Below are positions 57,448-64,000 of a stretch of 64,000 nt of DNA, piece after piece. Below the pieces are notes generated by a model. That model saw only the letters and a program-made list of their open reading frames with translations. It made no database searches and was not told the origin of the DNA. Numbering within the stretch: position 1 is the first letter of the stretch; every line of letters begins with the position of its first letter. Both the position numbers and the translations under genes were made by a program. Source of the stretch: Parazoarcus communis SWub3 = DSM 12120 (lineage in GTDB: Bacteria; Pseudomonadota; Gammaproteobacteria; Burkholderiales; Rhodocyclaceae); assembly GCF_003226565.1 (NCBI RefSeq), contig NZ_QKOE01000010.1, positions 86,682 to 150,681 on the forward strand. The letters run 5' to 3'.

Positions 57448-58092
57448 CTACGATCCTTCGGATGCGTCGTGAAACTCGTCGTAAATCTCCTTCACCGTTT
57501 TGCCGTTGAAGGTCCAGAACGGCGAGGGTTGGAGTGCATAGTCATCTGGGAGCCCCAGGACTTTTCGAGTGGCAGCTGTGAGGGAGCAGATGACCTCTCC
57601 GTACTCGACCTTGCGTTCTCCAACGACTTTAACGGAAATTTCGGGCTGCTCTGTTGACACGAGTACTGAACCATTGGGTATGCCCAGATGGTGGAAATTC
57701 ATATGAGGACGGCGTGATTCCTTCAGGTTTTGGGCAGACTGAATGTCTGCGGTTGGCACATCGAGTTCAAGGTTTTGTTCGAATTGAATCGTAATGTCAT
57801 CGACCTTCAGGAGCTTCAGGATAGCAATGACTCGCTCAGGCTCGATCTTGAAGAACTCACGATTCGGGTTGACTCGCGAGGCACCAAAAGCGAAGTGAAG
57901 TGCCTTCTCGACTTCGCATGCATCCTTCACTTGACACGCGAATGCGCAATCGAACGGGACGGGAACTCCTGTGCCATAGAGCTGCTTCATGCGGTCCTGC
58001 ACTTCAAGCTGTGTGGTTTTTCCAATCTTCACTAGGCTGGGCATCGCCGGATTCGTGAGCACGTAAACAATCTGGGACTGTAGATCTGCCAT
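57448..58092 (-). CDS. T5orf172/GIY-YIG-like nuclease-domain protein with possible RAMA domain
   Basis: 214 residues from ATG 58092. The N-terminal ~95 residues match the T5orf172/MUG113 branch of GIY-YIG nucleases: VYVLTNPAMPSLVKIGKTT is the GIY-YIG-equivalent strand pair, and the region ends with a conserved NREFFKIEPE (catalytic Glu). The C-terminal ~70 residues (from EYGEVICSLTAATRKVLG, ending FWTFNGKTVKEIYDEF) resemble the RAMA domain that occurs with restriction-modification proteins. This points to a role in DNA modification sensing or defence. An upstream in-frame extension is not supported. Confidence 0.72.
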   Translation of the reverse strand: MADLQSQIVYVLTNPAMPSLVKIGKTTQLEVQDRMKQLYGTGVPVPFDCAFACQVKDACEVEKALHFAFGASRVNPNREFFKIEPERVIAILKLLKVDDITIQFEQNLELDVPTADIQSAQNLKESRRPHMNFHHLGIPNGSVLVSTEQPEISVKVVGERKVEYGEVICSLTAATRKVLGLPDDYALQPSPFWTFNGKTVKEIYDEFHDASEGS

Positions 58093-58341
58093 GGTGTGAG
58101 TGCGAATACTTACGTTATAGGCCAACAGACCTGCGCGGCTCCTCGCGCTGGTTGGGGGCGTCGATGTGTTAGCAACCAGAAAACACGATGAGCATATCGC
58201 ACTCAGGTGGTGGCTGTCCGCTTGAGAGGGAGATCTCTCACCGACGGCTCCTGGCCGGAAGTCAGAATTTGTCACCCATTCCAAAGGCGGCCGCCTGCTC
58301 CACGGGCAACAATCAGACTCCGATTAACAGCCAAGCCGGCC

Positions 58342-58512
58342 ATGGAACCCTGTAAGCCACTAGCGCCGTGGAACCGGGCAAAGCTGGTGGGCATGAAAGT
58401 GCCACTGAAACCCAATGAGACTTGGGCCATGCACATCCAACTTCAGGGCGCAGAATACGTGATGGACCTGGCGATGTTCAACCCTTCCATCGACAGCATC
58501 CCGCAAGGCTAA
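58342..58512 (+). pseudogene. N-terminal remnant of a tyrosine-recombinase/integrase
   Basis: The frame encodes KPLAPWNRAKLVGMKVPLKP followed by a WAMHIQLQ and DLAMFNPSIDS segment. This recalls the conserved N-terminus of a ~200-residue integrase family common in proteobacteria (APWNxGKLVGQK, WAIRxxLQ, LALFNLGIDSK). It stops after 56 codons, and the catalytic Arg/His/Tyr half is missing, so it is a dead fragment. Recognised from memory of the family, not by search. Confidence 0.65.
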
Positions 58513-58555
58513 GAGCATGAAGTGGGGGCAAGCCACTATTTCTTGCCCGTTTAGG

Positions 58556-59671
58556 TTAGCTGATCGCCGCTTTGCCGTTGGCTCTTAGACGGAAGTAACG
58601 CGCGGCACCGCTACCCCGCATCTCGAATAGTCCAGTCGCCATCAAGGTTTCGGTCAAGGTGGAGTGACCTGATTCACCTACGCGGCGGCCGGCGCTTTTC
58701 AGTTTCTGGCCGATGGCACTGACCAGCGCCCATCCGTTTGAGGCGGTAGCGTCTGAGACGGCCTGGACGAGCGCTGCGCGGTAGGTTTCCCGAGACGCTG
58801 ACTTCCGGGGAGCGGCGGTGTGTGTCTCCAGAGGTTGTGCGCTGCTTGCGGGGCGGCAGAAGTAGCTCTGGCCGTTCTTATATTGGCGTTGGACCAGTTC
58901 GAAGGAGGCGGTCTTTTGGATGAGGTCGATGAACTTCGTGCAGCCGTAGGAGCGGGGGTCGAAGTCGGAGTGATTAGCGTGGATGTATGAGGACAGGTGT
59001 CCCAACAGCGCCCAGCCGAGTTCATCGGCGACATTAGAATAGGCACGCATCAAAAGATTGAGGGCCAAGGCCGGCGGTCTGAATGACAATGGCGCGGTGA
59101 TAGCCGGTGCCAAGGGAATGGGTTCAATCTGGTCAGGCGCGGAGGCACTTCCGTCGATGGCGCGGGGTGCATTCGGCCCTGCGGGAACCGATTCAGCCGT
59201 CGGAATTTCGGCGGAGGCATCGGGCGCTCGGGTATTGAGGAGGTTCTCGACGTAGATGTAGCGATCGCACGCATTCACGAAGGCCTTTGGGGCCTTTTTT
59301 TCGCCGAAGCCATAGACAACCAGCCCATCCTCACGAATGCGCGTTGCGAGTCGGGTGAAATCGCTGTCGCTGCTGACTAGACAGAATCCTTCGAAGCGGC
59401 GCGAGTGCAGCAGATCCATCGCGTCGATGATCAGCGCGCTGTCGCTGGCGTTCTTGCCGACGGTGTTGCGGTATTGCTGTATCGGGTGGATTGCATGTTC
59501 GGCCAGCTTTACCTTCCACGCGGAGAGGTTCTGGCTCGTGAAGTCCCCGTAGATGCGGCGAACTGTGATTCGCGCATGCCGGGTAATTTCTTCAAGGATC
59601 GGAGCGATGGACTCCTGATTGACGTTGTCAGCGTCGATGAGAACAGCAAAGGAAGGGAGATCATGCTTCAT
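58556..59671 (-). CDS. NYN-domain protein with LOTUS/OST-HTH domains
   Basis: 371 residues. The N-terminal ~150 residues are a NYN (PIN-like) RNase domain: FAVLIDADNVNQESIAPILE contains the first acidic pair, DSALIIDAMDLLHS the second, and LVSSDSDFTRLATRIREDG the third, so the metal site is complete. Two winged-helix OST-HTH/LOTUS segments follow (around 205-275 with GWALLGHLSSYI and 295-371 with GWALVSAIGQKL). Proteins of this LabA-like type act on RNA; the target is unknown. An Ala/Pro-rich linker separates the domains. Confidence 0.85.
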   Translation of the reverse strand: MKHDLPSFAVLIDADNVNQESIAPILEEITRHARITVRRIYGDFTSQNLSAWKVKLAEHAIHPIQQYRNTVGKNASDSALIIDAMDLLHSRRFEGFCLVSSDSDFTRLATRIREDGLVVYGFGEKKAPKAFVNACDRYIYVENLLNTRAPDASAEIPTAESVPAGPNAPRAIDGSASAPDQIEPIPLAPAITAPLSFRPPALALNLLMRAYSNVADELGWALLGHLSSYIHANHSDFDPRSYGCTKFIDLIQKTASFELVQRQYKNGQSYFCRPASSAQPLETHTAAPRKSASRETYRAALVQAVSDATASNGWALVSAIGQKLKSAGRRVGESGHSTLTETLMATGLFEMRGSGAARYFRLRANGKAAIS

Positions 59672-60211
59672 CCCACGAAGCCCCAGCGTCAGTAATATTG
59701 ACGCAATGATAGCGGGTCGGAGTGTTCATGGGGTTGCGATCAATTCAAGGCCATCACTCGAAATGTGCCCTCGAACCGTAGGTCGGAAAAGCGAAGCGCG
59801 TTCGGACGCTCTTGGTTGTCTTTGAGAGACCGAGAAATGCGAGGCCGGCGAGTGGCAGGTAGCCCCTTCATTGCCGATGATCGCACGCTGACACCCGAAT
59901 GTCGGCTCTGGTCGATACGGCGACGGCCGCTTCAGGTTCCCGATCAGAAGCTCCTCGGCCAGAACGGCCGTCCAGCAACATCCTAACGAACGTCTGCTGT
60001 TTGCGCTACTGCGGCCGTTTATTAAGCCTTAGGTCCGAAAGACTGTATTCATAGTTGCTGGAACGGCGCATCCCGACCTAGAGCCTGGAACTGACCAGAA
60101 TCAAACCGGCCGATGTGTAGATTATTCTGAACGTTTCGATCGGCTATCATCTGCCCAGAACCGCAATGCGCGGTGCCAAGCAATAAGAGTCGTACAGCCG
60201 AGGGCTTTCCA
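59672..60211. other. Long intergenic region upstream of the ATPase-RES pair
   Basis: About 540 bases with no gene that I can support. Several short frames exist without features. It probably holds the promoters of the divergent NYN and ATPase genes. The AT-rich stretch at 60110-60150 is the best place for the ATPase promoter. Confidence 0.4.
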
Positions 60212-61819
60212 ATGACTTCCCCAATCAATCTTGCGTTCATGCGCATTGCCAAACGCGCAGAGCGCCAAGACGACGCGACGCTCGCACGTACCTTTGTTGA
60301 CTTCGGCGCTGTACTAGCGGCTCTGTCGTCAGTCGACCACAGCTTGATCTTTGGCCGGCGCGGCACAGGAAAGACGCACCTGCTGACTGTTCTTCGCACC
60401 GCGCGTGAGAAGGAAGGCACGGTCGCGGTGCAGCTTGATATGCGGAACCTCGGATCAACCGGTGGTGTTTACGCCGATCCCCAGATCCCTGTCTCGCAGC
60501 GAGCGACCCGGTTACTCATCGATGTTTTGGCTGCGATTCACGGGTACCTTCTCGAACAAGCGCTCGCTGACGACTCAAGAGTTGACCTGGGTGCTGCCGG
60601 GAAAGCACTCGACGAATTCTTCGATGCGCACCGGGAGGTGAAGGTTGTTGGCACGACAACCGTCGAAGTGGCCACCGTAGCTGAGAACTCATTCAGTGCC
60701 GAAACAAGAGTAGGCGTTACTGCATCGCTAAAATCTGCCTCTATTGCCGCTGATGCCAAGGACACTGACGCTGGTAAGGAAGCGGTCTCCGCTAAGAGGA
60801 CTGTCATCGGACAGGAGATTCATCGAGTCAATTTCGGGAGCGTGTCAAGCGCCCTAAGGAAGATCGTTGAGTCTTTTCCTGGTGGCAGATTGTGGCTGCT
60901 AATTGACGAATGGAGTGAGGTACCACTCGATCTCCAGCCGATGCTGGCGGATTTACTCAGGCGCGCCGTGCTTCCAATTAAGGGCGTTACGGTCAAGATC
61001 GCGGCGATTGAGCAGCGCAGCCGGTTCATGATCCCCGACGCAGATGCCGGGAATGTCGGCATTGAGATCGGGGCGGACGTTTCAGCGGCTGTAAACCTAG
61101 ATGACTTCATGGTCTTCGACAACGACGAAGACAAGGCAGTCGAGTTCTTCCGGGCGCTCGTCTACGCACACACGTGTGCGGAAATGGAAGAGGCAAAGGC
61201 AACCGTCCCTGCAAATGAGGCCGCGCTAATCTCGGCCGCATTCACCCAAGCGAACGCCTTCGAAGAAGTTGTGCGAGCGTGCGAGGGAGTTCCACGCGAT
61301 GCGATTAACATTCTGAGCGCGGCCGCGCAGCGCGCGAACGACTCATCCATTTCTGTGGGAGATGTGCGTGCCGCTGCACAAAATTGGTATTTGGGCACCA
61401 AAGACGCGGCTGTGTCGGCTCACCACGATGCGAAACGCCTTCTAACATGGCTAATCGAAAAGGTCATCAAAGAGCGCCGGGCGAAGGCATTTTTGCTTGA
61501 AGCCGGCCTGCGCGATTCCTTGGTCGATTTCCTATACGACGAGCGCGTGCTGCACGTCCTGCGTAAGGGTATGTCGGCAAAAGATCAGCCTGGCAAGCGA
61601 TTTATTGTCTATGGCATCGACTACGGCTGCTACGTTGATCTGATTTCTACCGTCCGAGCACCGCAGGGCGTACTTGACCTTGGCGATTCCGCCAGCTCGG
61701 ACTTTAGCCTTACAGTCCCGCATACCGACCTTCGGTCGATCCGCCGGTGCATCCTCGACCTGCCAGACTTCTATGGCTCCGTGGCCGAATCAGTACCGGT
61801 CGGCAGCGCCATTGGATAA
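60212..61819 (+). CDS. P-loop ATPase of a putative defence pair
   Basis: 535 residues from ATG 60212. The Walker A is FGRRGTGKTHLL near residue 48; Walker B is LWLLIDEWSEVP near residue 230; the rest of the AAA-like core resembles ORC/Cdc6 or STAND ATPases. The C-terminal ~170 residues look like winged-helix modules (LTWLIEKVIKERRAKAFLLE, DFLYDERVLHVLRKG). No known system name comes to mind. The stop lies 9 bases before the RES-domain gene, so the two are an operon. The frame extends upstream to 60173, but the ATG at 60212 starts the conserved region. Confidence 0.8.
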   Translation: MTSPINLAFMRIAKRAERQDDATLARTFVDFGAVLAALSSVDHSLIFGRRGTGKTHLLTVLRTAREKEGTVAVQLDMRNLGSTGGVYADPQIPVSQRATRLLIDVLAAIHGYLLEQALADDSRVDLGAAGKALDEFFDAHREVKVVGTTTVEVATVAENSFSAETRVGVTASLKSASIAADAKDTDAGKEAVSAKRTVIGQEIHRVNFGSVSSALRKIVESFPGGRLWLLIDEWSEVPLDLQPMLADLLRRAVLPIKGVTVKIAAIEQRSRFMIPDADAGNVGIEIGADVSAAVNLDDFMVFDNDEDKAVEFFRALVYAHTCAEMEEAKATVPANEAALISAAFTQANAFEEVVRACEGVPRDAINILSAAAQRANDSSISVGDVRAAAQNWYLGTKDAAVSAHHDAKRLLTWLIEKVIKERRAKAFLLEAGLRDSLVDFLYDERVLHVLRKGMSAKDQPGKRFIVYGIDYGCYVDLISTVRAPQGVLDLGDSASSDFSLTVPHTDLRSIRRCILDLPDFYGSVAESVPVGSAIG

Positions 61820-61828
61820 TATGACTTC

Positions 61829-63046
61829 ATGCTGAATGAGCCCTTTCTGTGCGAGTACTGTGTTGCTGATAACGAGCTGCGCTTGGAACTGCAAGAGCGC
61901 GGGAGTGCCATTGAGGAGTGCCCTATCTGCCATCACAAGGGTGGCCGGGCGCTGCCTGCGTCGGACATCCGAGTTAAGCGCACTTTTCGTGCCCTTATTC
62001 GGCTGAACTTCTCTGAGTGGGACTACAACGACCACATTGGTGGCGAGTCCCTCGAAATGCTCGTTTTTGCGAGCAGGGCTATCTTCAATCTGGACGAGAG
62101 CGCGTCGCTCGACGAGTTCGAGCAGGCGTACCTCACGATGGAAGATAAGGATTGGTATCCAGCTGCAGAAGAAGACATCTCGCTGGGCGGCGGTTACTGG
62201 GATGGGGGCATCCTCGACGGTCTGCGGGACCGACGAGATGTGGCTGTTGAAAACGTGGTCTCGGATGCTCTCAAGAGGAACTGGTTTGAAATTGAGTCCA
62301 GTGCCAAGGCGCTCATCCAGTCGCTGCGGCATGACTTATCGGACGTCATTCCGGCGGGTGCGGAATACGTCCGCGCCCGAGTAGGCGTTCAGGCGCGTCT
62401 AAAGCGCAAGCATGCCTATCCGCAAGACCGCCACCGCTTCTGGTACCTCCCACATACGAGGAAAGATATCTATAACCCCCCCGTTGCGCTGGCTACTGAG
62501 GGGCGTTTCAATCGACCCCGAGTCTCCATTCTTTATCTCGCATCGGACGTGCAGACCGCAGTTGCGGAGCTCCGACCTCATCCGGGCCATTTGGTCTCGA
62601 CGGCAAGATTCCGACTGCGCCGAAACTTGCAGGTGGCAAACTTCGCCAAACACGACATCCGCAACTTCTTGAGTGATAGCAGGCTGGAAGACCTCCGCAG
62701 GATTCTGTCGATTGCCGATGTGCTGAATGTACCCGTGCAGCCTGAACTCCACTCCCTCTATGCCATCACGCAGCTCTTCGCCGACGCGATACGCGCCGAG
62801 GGTTTCGAAGGACTGACGTTCAGGAGCAGCGTTGGCGCGGGAAAAAATATCAGCTGTTTCGTCAGCGATGCGTTCGAGATGATCGAGGAAAGCGAGGGGG
62901 TTCAGGAGGTAGTTTCTCTGGAGTACCGCTTGGCTAAGATGCCGGCTATGCCTCAGGGCTATGACCAAGAGGCGTTCGTTAGAGATGAGGACAGCCCATT
63001 GGCAACACTGCTGCACGGAATGGCACGCCGAGGCTCGGAATTATAG
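61829..63046 (+). CDS. RES-domain protein with N-terminal HEPN/RES-type zinc region
   Basis: 405 residues. The C-terminal ~200 residues match the RES fold: EGRFNRPRVSILYLASD carries the GRFN...LYLA core, TAVAELRPHPGH the conserved Glu, and FADAIRAEGFEGLTFRSSVG the conserved Ser. An Arg is in YVRARVG upstream. RES toxins degrade NAD+ and are usually small and paired with an Xre antitoxin. Here there is instead an N-terminal ~180-residue extension with a CxxC...CxxC pair (CEYC...CPIC) as in HEPN/RES N-terminal domains, and an ATPase partner encoded just upstream. Confidence 0.82.
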   Translation: MLNEPFLCEYCVADNELRLELQERGSAIEECPICHHKGGRALPASDIRVKRTFRALIRLNFSEWDYNDHIGGESLEMLVFASRAIFNLDESASLDEFEQAYLTMEDKDWYPAAEEDISLGGGYWDGGILDGLRDRRDVAVENVVSDALKRNWFEIESSAKALIQSLRHDLSDVIPAGAEYVRARVGVQARLKRKHAYPQDRHRFWYLPHTRKDIYNPPVALATEGRFNRPRVSILYLASDVQTAVAELRPHPGHLVSTARFRLRRNLQVANFAKHDIRNFLSDSRLEDLRRILSIADVLNVPVQPELHSLYAITQLFADAIRAEGFEGLTFRSSVGAGKNISCFVSDAFEMIEESEGVQEVVSLEYRLAKMPAMPQGYDQEAFVRDEDSPLATLLHGMARRGSEL

Positions 63047-63281
63047 CCTGTTTTCGTCACTTTCAGGTATATCTGCTCGACGTCAAATGCACGGGTGGAA
63101 TGGTCGGTGGCTGCCAGTCGAGCCCATGAGCCATCTGTCGTCCAGCCTTGACGGGATGAGAGACCGCAGTTGAGTGCGCTGCCGGCTTTCAGTCAGAGGG
63201 ACGGGACCGTCTGCTCCCCGGAGTTCGACAGTCACGCTCGCAAGTCCTTGTTTTTTATATAGCGTACTTTCAAAAATGCCA
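63047..63281. other. Intergenic DNA containing the insertion sequence end
   Basis: About 235 bases between the RES gene and the transposase stop. The element's terminal repeat probably lies in the AT-rich stretch near 63250-63285, but the other end is outside the window so it cannot be confirmed. Confidence 0.4.
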
Positions 63282-64000
63282 CTACAACAGCGCCAACTGC
63301 TCCGGCGCCGCTGGTTTTTCGATTCCTAATGCATGAAGCACCTCATGCTGTTCCGTGCTGAGCGTCGACACCCCTGTCACCGGCTCCCCGCCGTTCAGAC
63401 GCACGCGGTGATGCTGAATGCGCTGCAGTTGCTCAAGCGCCCGCTCGGGCGTGTAGCCCACATCAGCCGCCTTAAGGCGGCTACGCATCACCCGGTGCAG
63501 GATCAGCGCCATGAAGCAGATCGACGCGTGCGCGCGGATCCGCTCGGGCAGACGGTGATACACCGGGCCGATCTCGATCTCGGACTTGAGCACCTTGAAA
63601 CCGCGCTCGATATCGGCGAGCGATTTGTAGCGCTGAATCACGTTCTGCGCGGAAAGCCCCTCGGCGTTGGTCACCAGCAGCAGCTTGCCGTCCATCATTT
63701 CGGCAAGACGCTTCGCCTTGTCGTCGATGTGGTAGCTGAACAGCTCCTCAGCCAGATCCACCTTGATGATGCGCGACAGGTGCGCTTCGCTGACCGCGTG
63801 GTAGAAGCGCGCCTTGGCGCCGCTGTCCGAGAGCTTGCGACCCCGGTGCTTCACGCCTTCGTCCTGATCGGTAAGCTTGCCCGTCCATTGATCCGCTTGC
63901 CGGGTCAGTGCGTCGATACGCTCGTTGCGCTGCCGGGTCTTGGTGGCGGCTGTCACCGGATCGTGTGCGACCACCAGCCTCAGGTCATTCCAGGCCTGCT
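63282..64000 (-). mobile_element. IS1634-like transposase, C-terminal part, off the window end
   Basis: About 239 codons of a DDE transposase of the IS4 superfamily (IS1634 type). The frame is open to base 64000, so the N-terminus is outside. The third catalytic acidic residue lies in SLADIERGFKVLKSEIEIGP (Y/R-E-K-like region), followed by VYHRLPERIRAHASICFMAL, a typical segment of this family. The C-terminal ~80 residues are the usual helical tail. An intact element would be expected to continue past 64 kb. Confidence 0.85.

Overview
The window reads as a chromosomal segment of a GC-rich betaproteobacterium. A Rhodocyclales relative (Azoarcus, Aromatoleum or Thauera type) is the best guess. 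This rests on the order of the isc cluster, on the fused 2-aminobenzoyl-CoA monooxygenase/reductase known from Azoarcus evansii, and on the PEP-CTERM protein. No rRNA, tRNA or CRISPR array was seen. Everything here is read by eye; no alignment or database search was run.

The first 15 kb is housekeeping. It holds the 3' end of pilU, dapE, prmB and a stand-alone response regulator. A nine-gene iron-sulfur assembly operon follows on the minus strand (iscR, a second cysteine desulfurase, iscS, iscU, iscA, hscB, hscA, fdx, iscX), with a type-1-like IscR box in its own promoter. Then come cysE, trmJ, suhB, a membrane-tethered TIR protein and a CBS/DUF294 nucleotidyltransferase.

From 15.2 to 31.4 kb lies an aromatic degradation block. 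On the minus strand, a MarR regulator and the fused 2-aminobenzoyl-CoA monooxygenase/reductase head a beta-oxidation-like set: SDR, two enoyl-CoA hydratases, two acyl-CoA dehydrogenases (one close to glutaryl-CoA dehydrogenase), a thioesterase, RidA, 3-hydroxyacyl-CoA dehydrogenase and thiolase. Divergent from it, an AraC regulator, an SDR, a StyA-like flavin monooxygenase with indole-type active-site residues, and a StyB-like reductase look like an indole oxidation module. Together they suggest a route from indole through anthranilate and 2-aminobenzoyl-CoA to central metabolism. The anthranilate-releasing oxygenase and the anthranilate-CoA ligase are not in the window.

From 31.5 to 56.9 kb are two complete RND efflux systems. 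The first is MexEF-OprN-like with a divergent LysR gene. The second is AdeABC/MexCD-like with a divergent two-component system. The 10 kb between them is a rearranged accessory zone: hipBA, a second toxin-antitoxin pair whose PIN toxin is cut off, a LuxR-type regulator with an alpha/beta hydrolase, two AT-richer genes for exported proteins of unknown function, and a PEP-CTERM protein. Several displaced fragments show its history. There is a second copy of the first efflux operon's 3' flank fused to the last bases of hipA, and a 0.2 kb collapsed copy of the entire second efflux locus.

The last 7 kb resembles a small defence or mobile island. It holds a GIY-YIG/T5orf172-type protein, an integrase remnant, a NYN/LOTUS RNase-like protein, an ATPase paired with a RES-domain protein, and an IS1634-like transposase that runs off the end. 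The ATPase-RES pair is the most promising candidate for an uncharacterised system.
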